The notes under the pieces are model-generated. The model saw only the letters and a list, made by a program, of their open reading frames with translations, made no database searches and was not told where the DNA came from. Positions 35,528-43,810 of a stretch of DNA of 64,000 bases are shown here, one piece after another. Made by a program: the position numbers and the translations under genes. Origin of the DNA: JACWAE01 sp963847595 (GTDB lineage: Bacteria > Chloroflexota > Dehalococcoidia > SZUA-161); assembly GCA_963847595.1 (NCBI GenBank), contig CAWKAJ010000002.1:1426001-1490000 (forward strand), in the 5' to 3' direction. How positions within the stretch are numbered: position 1 is the first letter of the stretch; each line of letters opens with the position of its first letter.

Positions 35528-35639
35528 AAAAAAGCTTAATGAACAACTTCTTCCAGTCCTGAAATGACAGGGACACCATGAAGTGATAAAATGTGACCTC
35601 GTCTCCAGTTGTCTCACTTTCGTGTTTTGAGGTGAACCC

Positions 35640-36626
35640 ATGAACTGGAAAACCAGGGTTACCGACCTGCTGGGGAGCAAGTACCCCATAATTCAGGGAG
35701 CGTTCGGCGGCTTCGGCACTTCCGCCATAGCAGCCCCCGTCTCCGCAGCCGGAGGCTTCGGCATCATCACCGCCAGTGCTTTGCGCACCCCTGAAGGGCT
35801 GCGAGAGGATATCAGGAAGGCGCGCTCTATTACGGACAAGCCCTTCGGGGTCAACCTTTCCATAGGTCTCTGCCCCAGCATAAACGAGATGCGAGAGGTA
35901 GCGATCGCGGAGAGGGTGCCGGTCATTTTCACCGCTGCGTTTCGTGCCGATGACCATGGCCGTCGCATACACGAGGCCGGCCTCAAGTGGGTGCACAAAG
36001 TGGTCACGGTGAAGCACGCCCTGGCTGCCGAGCAGCAGGGCGCTGACGCAGTCGTCATAGTGGGTCTCGAAGGCACCGCATTCAAGAACCTCAACCAGCT
36101 TCCCACGCTCGTCGGCATCACCACGGCCGTCAGGACGATAAAAATCCCCATTATTGCCGCCGGCGGCATCGGCGATGCCCACGGCTTTCTGGCGGCCCTG
36201 GCCATGGGAGCGGAGGGCGTCTATATGGGCACTCGCTTCCTGGCTACGAAGGAATGCCCCGTTTCCGAACGGTACAAGCAGAAGCTGGTGCAGGCTCAGC
36301 CCTGGGACCCCGAATTCCGGGACCGCTGCCTGGCTCCGCCGAAGGCTGAGGAATACGAGAAGGTGATGGGAGAGAGAGGAAGCATACCCAACGAGCTATG
36401 GCTGCAGCGTCTGGAGCAGGTCTTCCTCAGCCAGGCGCCGCAGGGGAGAGCAATAGACTGGGAAAGAGACTTCGACGAGGAGATGGCGCTGAGGATAGCC
36501 GGAGGCTCCCTGGCGGTGGGCGTCATAGACAGGGTCATGAGCGCCAAAGAGCTGATAGACACCATCATAAGCGATGCCGAACGCATCCTGAGCCGTAAAG
36601 GCAGCCTGGGCAGATTAATATCGTAG
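35640..36626 (+). CDS. Nitronate monooxygenase / FabK-like flavoprotein
   Basis: The product (328 aa) is a TIM-barrel FMN enzyme: YPIIQGAFGG, AAGGFGIITASAL, FGVNLSIG, AGLKWVHKV, ADAVVIVGLEGTAF, IPIIAAGGIGDAHGFLAAL and GAEGVYMGTRFLAT are the family landmarks. Members oxidise nitronates or reduce enoyl-ACP (FabK). The EG motif before TAF replaces the usual EAGGH, so neither activity can be assumed. GAGGTGA precedes the ATG. Its stop TAG is formed by the GTAG of a GTAGGGGC palindrome. Confidence 0.9.
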   Translation: MNWKTRVTDLLGSKYPIIQGAFGGFGTSAIAAPVSAAGGFGIITASALRTPEGLREDIRKARSITDKPFGVNLSIGLCPSINEMREVAIAERVPVIFTAAFRADDHGRRIHEAGLKWVHKVVTVKHALAAEQQGADAVVIVGLEGTAFKNLNQLPTLVGITTAVRTIKIPIIAAGGIGDAHGFLAALAMGAEGVYMGTRFLATKECPVSERYKQKLVQAQPWDPEFRDRCLAPPKAEEYEKVMGERGSIPNELWLQRLEQVFLSQAPQGRAIDWERDFDEEMALRIAGGSLAVGVIDRVMSAKELIDTIISDAERILSRKGSLGRLIS

Positions 36627-36651
36627 GGGCGAACCCATGTGTTCGCCCTAG
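36623..36651. repeat. GTAGGGGC palindrome overlapping a stop codon
   Basis: GTAGGGGCGAAC pairs with GTTCGCCCTA. The TAG at 36624-36626 is the stop codon of the nitronate monooxygenase-like gene, so the element supplies the stop. Degenerate half copies of the three-hairpin repeat follow at 36652-36676 and 36724-36758. Confidence 0.75.
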
Positions 36652-36764
36652 TCCCCAAGAGTGGGGACACAGGGGATTGATTTACCCAAGCAAGGTTGGA
36701 GCAGGTGCTCAAACCTACCCAATAACTCCCCCTTTTCTAAAGGGGGATACAGGGGATTACAAAA

Positions 36765-36861
36765 GAGGAGTGCAGAGGGGCATAGCCCCTTTGCCAGGGG
36801 TTCGGGGGTGTCCCCCGATTTTCCCTTCTCCCCCAAGACTGGGGGAGACAGAGGGAGTTGA
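36765..36861 (+). repeat. Three-hairpin repeat (R5)
   Basis: Full copy ending GAGGGAGTTGA just 3 bases before the SDR start codon. Its last bases are the only ribosome-site-like sequence in front of that gene. Confidence 0.85.
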
Positions 36862-36864
36862 TAA

Positions 36865-37719
36865 ATGACTATGCAGGGCAAAATCTGTCTGGTCACCGGC
36901 GCCAGTTCAGGCATAGGCAAGGCCACTGCCCTGGGCCTGGCTAAGATGGGCGCCACCGTGGTCATGGTCTGCCGCGATGCCAACAAAGGCGAGGCAGCGC
37001 TCTCTGAGATAAAACCTAAGAGCGGCAGCAGCTCAGTAGACTTGCTGCTGGCCGACCTCTCTTCTCAGGAAGCCATACGCAGATTAGTCACTGAATATAA
37101 GAGCAAATACCAGCAGTTGCACGTGCTGATCAATAACGCAGGCGCCTATTACACCAAACGCCGTGTCACAGTTGATGGCCTTGAAGCCATGTTCGCGGTG
37201 AACTACCTAGCCCGCTTCCTGCTCACCAGCCTGTTACTCGACATAATCAAGCGCAGCGCGCCCGCACGAATCATCAACGTCGCCGGAGCATATCACGCCA
37301 AGGGAAAGATAGACTTCAATGACATGCAAGGAGAAAAGGACTTCGAGGGACAGCGCGCCAATCACCAATCGAAGCTGGCAGACGTACTTTTCACCTATGA
37401 GCTTGCCCGCAGACTGGAAGGAACCGGAGTGACCGTCAACTGCCTGCATCCGGGGATGGTCGCCACCGACCTCATAGATAAGGACAGGGATTTCCCGCGC
37501 TTCTTCAAGTACCTCTACAAGCTGTCCCGGCCCCTTCAGAAGTCCCCGGCCAGAGGCGCCGAAACAAGTATCTACTTAGCCTCATCGCCCGAGGTCGAGG
37601 GCATCACCGGCCGGTATTTCGTCGATAAAAAGATAGCCCCGTCGTCTCCAGAGTCCCACGACACTCAGCTCGCAAAACGTCTTTGGGAGGTAAGCGAAAA
37701 GCTTGCGAAGCTGGTCTAA
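36865..37719 (+). CDS. Short-chain dehydrogenase/reductase family protein with altered active site
   Basis: The product (284 aa) has the Rossmann motif TGASSGIGKA (residues 11-20), ADLSSQEAIRRL, LINNAGAYY and a CLHPGMVATDL segment, closest to retinol-dehydrogenase-like SDRs. The catalytic YxxxK position reads NHQSK, so the Tyr is Asn, and the usual Ser in NVSS reads NVAG. Unless the fold uses other residues, it may be non-catalytic or use an altered mechanism. The 5' untranslated region is a repeat (R5) that ends 3 bases before the ATG. Confidence 0.88.
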   Translation: MTMQGKICLVTGASSGIGKATALGLAKMGATVVMVCRDANKGEAALSEIKPKSGSSSVDLLLADLSSQEAIRRLVTEYKSKYQQLHVLINNAGAYYTKRRVTVDGLEAMFAVNYLARFLLTSLLLDIIKRSAPARIINVAGAYHAKGKIDFNDMQGEKDFEGQRANHQSKLADVLFTYELARRLEGTGVTVNCLHPGMVATDLIDKDRDFPRFFKYLYKLSRPLQKSPARGAETSIYLASSPEVEGITGRYFVDKKIAPSSPESHDTQLAKRLWEVSEKLAKLV

Positions 37720-37726
37720 AATGCCT

Positions 37727-37754
37727 GTAGGGGCGCAAGGCCTTGCGTCCCTAC
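37727..37754. repeat. GTAGGGGC palindrome between convergent genes
   Basis: GTAGGGGCGCAAGG pairs with CCTTGCGTCCCTAC. It starts 7 bases after the SDR stop, and its CTA (37751-37753) is the stop codon of the minus-strand VOC gene, so one element ends both convergent genes. Confidence 0.8.
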
Positions 37755-38311
37755 TTCATAACTCGGCCTTTGAGGAAACTGCCCGAGCCAGCTAGACATA
37801 AAATATTGAAGGTTAACCGAGTGGTGGGGAGAGGTAATGCGCCCACTCGCCACTGAATGAACTCCATCACCACACCCGCCTGCTGAACCGTATCCAGGTA
37901 AGCATAGTCCACGGTAAACCCGATGTCTCTTATAGTCCCCCGTTGCAGCACATCTATTCCCAGCTTCCGGCAGGCACCCAGCCTCTTGTCGATATCTTGA
38001 ACCATGAAACCCAGGTGGTGTATTCTCCACGGAGACTCTGCAGGATGATTTAGGTGGACGCTCTCCCCTTCCACCACCTGGATGAGTTCCACCTGGACGT
38101 AGCCCATGTAAGCCAGGGCAATCCTCAGCAGCGGGTGAACCTCTTTCCCTTTCTCGATACAGGGCTGGGGCCTCTCATCCAGCAGCATCCAGGGCCGTAT
38201 GCCGAACGTATCCTTGTAATACGACACGGTTTTGTCTACGTCCTTTACCACATAGCCGATCTGCCCCAGCTTAGGGAGCTTCAGTTGCTTTGCGACTGAC
38301 TTCGGCATCAT
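37751..38311 (-). CDS. VOC family (glyoxalase/dioxygenase-fold) protein
   Basis: The product (186 aa) has the two-module VOC pattern: KLGQIGYVVKDVDKTVSYYKDTFG and IHHLGFMVQDIDKRLGACRKLG both start with the His/Gly strand. The closest general type is methylmalonyl-CoA epimerase-like or ring-cleavage VOC proteins. Its ATG overlaps the stop of the upstream NTF2-like gene (ATGA), so the two are translationally coupled. The C-terminal 25 residues run into a GTAGGGGC repeat and may be recently added. Confidence 0.85.
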   Translation of the reverse strand: MMPKSVAKQLKLPKLGQIGYVVKDVDKTVSYYKDTFGIRPWMLLDERPQPCIEKGKEVHPLLRIALAYMGYVQVELIQVVEGESVHLNHPAESPWRIHHLGFMVQDIDKRLGACRKLGIDVLQRGTIRDIGFTVDYAYLDTVQQAGVVMEFIQWRVGALPLPTTRLTFNILCLAGSGSFLKGRVMK

Positions 38312-39180
38312 CCCTCCGATTTTGCAGGATTCCCTATTGCATCAGACTCCCCGAAGAACCGCGCGGAGATGATTTTCTTGCTCCTGGGGCTGAACTGGAA
38401 GAAAGCCATGCCGTGCCGCCTCACTCCACCCCCCTGCGCATCGAAGACGCAGGAGGTGTACCAGCCCGCTGAGCGCAGCCCCGACATCTCGAGGCGCAAA
38501 TCCTTCCCCACCCCCTTGAGGAAATCGCTTGCAGGCATCTTCTTACCTGCAGGAAACTCTATCCTGGCATCGGGCTCGCACAGGCGCGCCAAAGCGGCTC
38601 CGTCACCAGCGTTCACCGCAGCCGCAAAGCTGTTGACCGCCGTAATGCCCTTCTTGCGAATGCCTTTGTACGCCGCCCCCAGGTATTGCACCACCCGCTT
38701 CAACCCCTGTATCCTGAGCATGTCCCAGAACTGCGCCATCGAAGCAATAATGCCCTTCATGCCGTTATTTCTCAGCAACCTCAGGGCGTTGCCTCTGAAG
38801 TCCCAGTGCGCCTGGAGGCCCGCGAGCTTCACCTCCCCACCCTCCTCCACCCCCCAATATATCAAATAGGCCGACACCTCGCTGACAGCGCCGTTGGGCA
38901 GCCTGGTATGAATCAGAACATCCCGCACCACCTCACTGTCCGTAACGATATCCTGGTTCACGGTAAACTTGATATCGTTCGGCCCGATGAAGATATCGTA
39001 AAAACGGGTTAGACCGTCCCGGCCTCTGCGCCAGTCCTTGCCCTTGCGGTTCAACCCCGCGCCCACAGGGTCTTCCACCACGGCCTCCGAGAAGAACAAC
39101 CCCAGCCAGCCTTCCCGGTCATGCCTGTCCACAAGCTCCGGAGACCTCTTCACCAGTTCATGTAGCTTCTCGCGGTCCAT
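38308..39180 (-). CDS. Tandem NTF2-like (SnoaL/ketosteroid isomerase fold) protein
   Basis: The product (about 290 aa) appears to contain two NTF2-like domains. One (residues 1-130) has LVDRHDREGWLGLFFSEAVVEDPVG. The other (180-280) has VNSFAAAVNAGDGAALARLCEPDARIEFPAG. Each matches the SnoaL-like hydrophobic pocket with an acidic centre. Such proteins are isomerases, cyclases or ligand-binding pockets. The ATG at 39180 has GGGAG 9 bases upstream; an ATG at 39186 is only 3 bases from it. It is coupled to the downstream VOC gene. Confidence 0.82.
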   Translation of the reverse strand: MDREKLHELVKRSPELVDRHDREGWLGLFFSEAVVEDPVGAGLNRKGKDWRRGRDGLTRFYDIFIGPNDIKFTVNQDIVTDSEVVRDVLIHTRLPNGAVSEVSAYLIYWGVEEGGEVKLAGLQAHWDFRGNALRLLRNNGMKGIIASMAQFWDMLRIQGLKRVVQYLGAAYKGIRKKGITAVNSFAAAVNAGDGAALARLCEPDARIEFPAGKKMPASDFLKGVGKDLRLEMSGLRSAGWYTSCVFDAQGGGVRRHGMAFFQFSPRSKKIISARFFGESDAIGNPAKSEG

Positions 39181-39247
39181 AATCATAAGCTCCCTACAGT
39201 ATTTTCCATATCAAGAATTATACCCCAAGAGGGTTTGAAAATTCTTC

Positions 39248-39296
39248 ATCAACCCCCAAACCCCTGCGAGAGGGGCAAAGCCCCCCTGGACTCCCC
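39248..39296 (-). repeat. Short three-hairpin repeat (R6)
   Basis: Minus-strand copy lacking the third hairpin: GGGGAG..., GGGGG/CCCC hairpin, GGGTTTGGGGGTTGA end. It points at the NTF2-like gene, about 65 bases from its start. Confidence 0.65.
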
Positions 39297-39381
39297 ATTA
39301 GCCTTTGCTGATAGAGTATAATACATGATGCTGCACTATTTGTATAATAACCCGCATCAAATTGCCGATAGGAGGTGTCCC

Positions 39382-41463
39382 ATGCCGAAGCTGAGCAGAC
39401 TGGTGTCGCCCTGGAAGATTGGCAACCTTGAGCTGAGAAACAGAATCGTCATGGCGCCCATGACCCCGGTCTGGGCCAACGAGGACGAGACCCCCTCCGA
39501 CATCGAGATCGCCTACTGGGCAGAGCGCGCCCGGGGCGGGGTCAGCCTGATTATCAGCGAGGTCAACTCAGTAGACCCCATGCACAGGTACCAGCCGCTC
39601 TCCGTGGGCCTGCACAGCGACTTCCAGATCCCGGCACACAAGCGCCTCACGGACGCCGTCCACAAGTACGGCGCTAAGATTTTCCCGCAGATCGGCCACC
39701 CCGGCCCCGAGTCCCTGGCCCCGTTTTATATGAACATGCCTGCCGTCGGGCCTTCCGTCAACCGCTCCGAGTCCACCGGCCAGGTCTGCCGGGAGCTGGC
39801 GGATGATGAGCTGCCCGCCCTCATCGAGATGTACGGCGATGCCGCCCGCAGGGCCCGCGAGGCCGGCTACGACGGCGTAGAGCTACACATGGCCCACAAC
39901 TACATGCTCGTCGGCTCGTTCCTCTCCCCGCTGCGCAACCGCCGCGTGGAGGGCGAATACGTGGGCAGCACCATCGAGGGCCGCGTCAAGCTGGCGGTCC
40001 AGGTCATCAAGAAAATCAAGGAGAAGGCCGGCAGCGACTACCCGCTGCAGGTGCGCATATCGGGTGACGAATCTGTGGGCGGCAGCAACGGCCGCGACGT
40101 GACCGATACCCAGCGCATCGCCCCCATCCTGGAGGCGGCGGGTGTTGACTGCTTCCATGTCTCCGGCGGCGTCATCTCCCCGCTGGTAGACCAGATTATC
40201 GCTGGCGCCAACTACAAGTGCGGCTTCAACGTGCCGGCGGCGCATGCTATCAAAGAGGTGGTGAACGTTCCCGTCATGCCCGTGGGCTGCATTCACGACC
40301 CGGAGTACGCCGAGGAGCTTCTTCAGATGGGCTGGTGCGACGCCGTGGTCATGGGCCGTCCCTTCCTCGCCGACCCCGAGCTGCCCCGCAAAGTAATGGA
40401 GGGCCGGCTGGAGGATATCCGCCGCTGTATAGATTGCCTGACCTGCATCGATGCCCTGATGAGCCTCAAAGGCCTCCACTGCGCCGTCAACGGGCGCATG
40501 AGCAAGGAGACAGAGTATCCCGCCGACGGCAAGGCGGCCAAATCGAAGAAGGTCATGATTGTAGGCTCCGGCCCCGGCGGCATGGAGGCTGCGCGGCTCG
40601 CAGCCCTGCGCGGCCATAAGGTCACTTTGTACGACAGGCACCACCGCCTGGGCGGCGCTTTGGTGACCGCCTGCGCCGTGCATCCCGACAACGAGCCCTT
40701 TCTGGACTACCTCATGACCCAGCTCAAGAAGCTGCCCGTGCAGGTGAAGCTGGGCGTCACGGTTACCCCCGAGCTGGTCAAGCGGGAACAGCCCGATGTG
40801 TTCATTGACGCCACCGGAGGCAAGGTGGTGGCTCCCAAGATTGAGGGCGACCACCTGCCCCACGTAATCACCGGCCCCATGCTGCACAAGATGATGTACG
40901 GGGAGATACCGCAAGAGGGCGCTCAGAAGATACCCTGGTATCTCAAGCTGGGACTCAAGCTCGGCGGCGGCCTCATGCAGAGGCTGACCACACCGCAGCG
41001 TATCAGAGAGACCACCCGTTCCTGGGTACCCATGGTGGGCAGGAAGGTAGTGATGGTAGGCGCTGACCTGGCTGCAATAGAGTCGGCGGAGTTCCTGGCT
41101 CAGCGTGGCCGCGAGGTAGCGGTTATCGACGCCCCCGCAGAGCTGGCCCCCGAGGTCGGCTCGAAACGGCGCGCTGACCACATCGAGCGTATGCGAGACC
41201 TCGGCGTCACCCTGCACACCGAATGCGACGTCAAAAGGATAACCCGCGAGGGCGTCTGGTTCAAGCCACACTACGGCGATAAAGAGCAAATGATTAAGGC
41301 CGACACCGTCATTTTAGCCGGCGTAGTCGAGCCCAGAACTGAGCTTTTCGATGCCTGCAAAGGGCTGGTGGCCGAGGCGTACACCGTGGGCGACGTCTCA
41401 GGCATGGGGCTCATAGACAAGGCTGTTCAGGAAGCCACCGCCGTAGTCTACGGCCTGGGCTAG
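39382..41463 (+). CDS. NADH:flavin oxidoreductase, 2,4-dienoyl-CoA reductase type
   Basis: The product (693 aa) is a three-part old-yellow-enzyme relative. It has an FMN TIM barrel with LRNRIVMAPMTPVW, YDGVELHMAHNYMLVGSFLSP and VSGGVISP, then a Cys cluster CIDCLTC...LHC that would bind a 4Fe-4S centre. FAD/NAD domains with VGSGPGGMEAARLAALRGH and VVMVGADLAAIESAEFLAQRG follow. Relatives are 2,4-dienoyl-CoA reductase, trimethylamine dehydrogenase and bile-acid enoate reductases. It would reduce an enoyl or enone substrate with NAD(P)H. GGAGGTG is 4 bases before the ATG at 39382; the frame extends to 39325 without support. Confidence 0.95.
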   Translation: MPKLSRLVSPWKIGNLELRNRIVMAPMTPVWANEDETPSDIEIAYWAERARGGVSLIISEVNSVDPMHRYQPLSVGLHSDFQIPAHKRLTDAVHKYGAKIFPQIGHPGPESLAPFYMNMPAVGPSVNRSESTGQVCRELADDELPALIEMYGDAARRAREAGYDGVELHMAHNYMLVGSFLSPLRNRRVEGEYVGSTIEGRVKLAVQVIKKIKEKAGSDYPLQVRISGDESVGGSNGRDVTDTQRIAPILEAAGVDCFHVSGGVISPLVDQIIAGANYKCGFNVPAAHAIKEVVNVPVMPVGCIHDPEYAEELLQMGWCDAVVMGRPFLADPELPRKVMEGRLEDIRRCIDCLTCIDALMSLKGLHCAVNGRMSKETEYPADGKAAKSKKVMIVGSGPGGMEAARLAALRGHKVTLYDRHHRLGGALVTACAVHPDNEPFLDYLMTQLKKLPVQVKLGVTVTPELVKREQPDVFIDATGGKVVAPKIEGDHLPHVITGPMLHKMMYGEIPQEGAQKIPWYLKLGLKLGGGLMQRLTTPQRIRETTRSWVPMVGRKVVMVGADLAAIESAEFLAQRGREVAVIDAPAELAPEVGSKRRADHIERMRDLGVTLHTECDVKRITREGVWFKPHYGDKEQMIKADTVILAGVVEPRTELFDACKGLVAEAYTVGDVSGMGLIDKAVQEATAVVYGLG

Positions 41464-41565
41464 TCAGGTCTTTTCATAGAGATTGTTTATCAACCATTGA
41501 ATGCTCCCCTTCTGTCTATACCCCGTTGCGTCCAGGGAACCTCTATAGATTCGAAACGGGTGTAG

Positions 41566-41593
41566 TTGACCCCTGGACACGCTGTGTTATCAT
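41566..41593 (+). promoter_or_regulatory. Predicted promoter of the ThDP enzyme gene
   Basis: TTGACC (41566-41571) and TATCAT (41588-41593), 16-bp spacing. It overlaps an imperfect inverted repeat CGTCCAGGG/CCCCTGGAC-CG (41528-41581) that could be an operator. Confidence 0.45.
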
Positions 41594-41709
41594 GTTAGTT
41601 GTCTTATAAGTAGGCCCCTACAGAATTAATTAAGCAGCATCCCCAACACGCTGCGATTGTCAGGGTGCTGTCGCCTGACGGCACTAAAACGGGAAGGGAG
41701 GCTTGAACC

Positions 41710-43452
41710 ATGGCCACAATCAGCGGAGCCGAAGCCCTGGTACGTTGTCTCATCGAGGAAAAAGTACGCTACGTGTTTGGTGTCCCCGGCGACCAGTGTA
41801 ACCCTATCACCGACGCCATCTATCGCCTGGGGAGTAAGAAAGGACTGCGATTCATCACAGCCCGCCACGAACAGGCAGCAGCCCACATGGCCGATGCCTG
41901 GGCCAGGGTGACCGGCGAGCCCGGGGTGTGTCTGGGCACAGTCGGCCCCGGGGTAGCCGACCTGGTGCCCGGAGTATATGCAGCCTGGGCTGACTCTATC
42001 CCTTTGGTCGTGCTGGGGGCACAGAACCAGACCTGGCGCTGCTACCCTGAGCACGGCTCCATGCAGGCCCTCGACCAGGTGCCTTTAATGACGCCTATCA
42101 CGAAGTGGCGAGCCTTGGTGAACGACGTAAGTCGGGTGCCGCACCTCACGCAACTGGCGTTCCGTTCAGCCGTCTCGGGGCGGCCCGGCCCTGTTTATCT
42201 CGACCTGCCCTCCGATGTTCTCTGCGAAAAGATAGATACCGACGCATCTCCTGTGCTGCCGCCGGAGCGATATAGAGCGACCACACCTCCAGTGGCCGAC
42301 GAGCACCTGATTCAAAAGGCAGCGGAGATGTTAGCGAAGGCGGATTTCCTGCTCATTCACCCGGGCGGCGGTGTGCTGCGTTCAGGCGCCTGGGAAGAGG
42401 TCAAAGAGCTGGCGGAGTATCTCTCCGCCCCTGTCAGCACCAGTCTCGGAGCACGCGGCATTATCCCTGAGGACCACCCCCTGTGCCTGATTCCTTCAGG
42501 ACTCGGTGCGATAACAGCCCAGACCACGGCGGATGTAGTGCTCCTGGTGGGCAGCCGCCTCGGCGACATAGACTTCTGGGGACGCCCGCCGTTCTGGGGA
42601 GAGGTAGACAAACAGCGCTTCATACAAATCGACATAGAGCCTCAAAATATCGGCCTCAACCGTCCCGTTGACCTGGCCCTGGTGGGAGACGCCAAGGCGA
42701 CCCTGAGCGCCTTGCTCAAGGCGGTGAAGAAGCACACCAAACCAAAGAGAGAAAAACCGCAGCTTAAAGAAGCCCGCCAGGCACAGAAAACCTGGTTGGA
42801 TGGCTGGAAGGAAGGTGCCCATTCTCACGATGTGCCTATCCATCCCCTCCGCCTCATGCACGAGGTGCGCGACTTTTTCCCGCGAGAGGCTATCTGCGCG
42901 GTGGACGGTGGCAACACGGCGGTATGGGCTTTCTACCAGAACCGCATATATCAGCCGCGCTCCTTCCTCTGGCCTGCCGATTCAGGACATCTGGGCACCG
43001 GCCTGCCGTACGCCATAGGCGCCAAGCTTGCCAGACCCAAGACCCCGGTCTACTGTATCACCGGCGATGGCTCCTTCGGCTTCAATGCCATGGAGATGGA
43101 GACAGCGGCGCGTGAGAAGCTGCCGATTATTGTCATCATTGCCAACGACAAGGCCTGGGGCATGATCAAAGGCGGACAGAAGCTGGTTTACGGCGAGCGT
43201 TACTGTGGCGTGGACTTCAGCGATGCCCGCTACGACAAACTGGCTGAGTCCCTGGGCTGCTATGGTGAGCGAGTTACCAAACCCACCCAGATTAGACCTG
43301 CGTTGAAGCGAGCGGTGAACTCTGGGCTTCCGGCGGTACTGGACGTGGTCGTCGATGCCGAAGTGCACGGCGTACCGCCCGATTTGGTAGTGCTGGACAG
43401 CGTATGGATGGAGGGCTGCGACGCCGCAGGCAGCGTCTGCGTCTGGGAATAA
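41710..43452 (+). CDS. Thiamine-diphosphate enzyme, acetolactate synthase-like
   Basis: The product (580 aa) has the three ThDP-enzyme domains. The Pyr domain has YVFGVPGDQCNPI and the activating Glu in ARHEQAAAHMADAWAR. The central domain starts near LIHPGGGVLRSG, and the PP domain has ITGDGSFGFNAMEMETA...NDKAWG (Mg/ThDP motif GDGS-N). It would decarboxylate a 2-oxoacid and ligate or release the product. No small regulatory ilvN is nearby and flanking genes are catabolic, so it is more likely a catabolic paralogue than ilvB. GGGAGG precedes the ATG. Confidence 0.92.
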   Translation: MATISGAEALVRCLIEEKVRYVFGVPGDQCNPITDAIYRLGSKKGLRFITARHEQAAAHMADAWARVTGEPGVCLGTVGPGVADLVPGVYAAWADSIPLVVLGAQNQTWRCYPEHGSMQALDQVPLMTPITKWRALVNDVSRVPHLTQLAFRSAVSGRPGPVYLDLPSDVLCEKIDTDASPVLPPERYRATTPPVADEHLIQKAAEMLAKADFLLIHPGGGVLRSGAWEEVKELAEYLSAPVSTSLGARGIIPEDHPLCLIPSGLGAITAQTTADVVLLVGSRLGDIDFWGRPPFWGEVDKQRFIQIDIEPQNIGLNRPVDLALVGDAKATLSALLKAVKKHTKPKREKPQLKEARQAQKTWLDGWKEGAHSHDVPIHPLRLMHEVRDFFPREAICAVDGGNTAVWAFYQNRIYQPRSFLWPADSGHLGTGLPYAIGAKLARPKTPVYCITGDGSFGFNAMEMETAAREKLPIIVIIANDKAWGMIKGGQKLVYGERYCGVDFSDARYDKLAESLGCYGERVTKPTQIRPALKRAVNSGLPAVLDVVVDAEVHGVPPDLVVLDSVWMEGCDAAGSVCVWE

Positions 43453-43495
43453 AAAGGGTAGCCTGGAGCATCCGCTCCAGCGATGATGTAATGGC

Positions 43496-43519
43496 GTAGG
43501 GGCACAGTGCTCTGTGCCC
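43496..43519. repeat. GTAGGGGC palindrome
   Basis: GGGCACAGTG pairs with CTCTGTGCCC. It lies 44 bases after the ThDP gene stop; a small GGAGCATCCGCTCC hairpin precedes it. Confidence 0.7.
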
Positions 43520-43545
43520 AATGCAATTATGGTATTCCCTAAAAT

Positions 43546-43568
43546 GTAGGGGCGGTTCGCGAACCGCC
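43546..43568. repeat. GTAGGGGC palindrome
   Basis: GGCGGTTC pairs with GAACCGCC after GTAGG; same family as the copy 50 bases upstream but with unrelated arm sequence. A half copy of the three-hairpin repeat (CCCCC...GGGGG) follows at 43571-43600. Confidence 0.7.
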
Positions 43569-43645
43569 GTATCCCCCTTTTGTAAAGGGGGATACAGGGG
43601 GATTTTAAACGCGCAGTCCGCCATAAGCGGATGAGGGGGTTTCTG

Positions 43646-43702
43646 TGTCACCCTGAGTGCAACGAAGGGTCTCAGAGATTCTTCGCTTTGCTCAGAATGA
43701 CA
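43646..43702. repeat. MITE-like element A, short copy
   Basis: A 57-bp element with ends TGTCACCCTGAG and CTCAGAATGACA and internal GAGATTCTTCGC, an internally deleted relative of the elements at 4257 and 29761. Confidence 0.6.
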
Positions 43703-43709
43703 TCTAAAC

Positions 43710-43803
43710 GGGGGAGTGCAGAGGGGATTCTCCCCTCTGCAGGGGTTTGGGGGTATCCCCCAAATCTAAAAGTCCCCCAAGACTGGGGGATTTAGGGGGT
43801 TGA
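43710..43803 (+). repeat. Three-hairpin repeat (R7)
   Basis: Full copy whose first hairpin is GAGGGGATTCTCCCCTC, a different sequence but the same pairing as other copies. AGGGGGTTGA ends 7 bases before the ATG of the next gene. It completes the 358-bp gene-free, repeat-filled stretch 43453-43810. Confidence 0.87.
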
Positions 43804-43810
43804 CAGAATA

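Noticed and set aside
39883..41289. 468-codon minus-strand open frame
   Set aside because: Antisense to the flavin oxidoreductase gene, which has clear motifs and a ribosome site; long shadow frames are expected in GC-rich coding DNA.
41710..43452. Assignment as biosynthetic acetolactate synthase ilvB
   Set aside because: No ilvN/ilvC neighbours and a catabolic context; the ThDP family is too broad to name the reaction.
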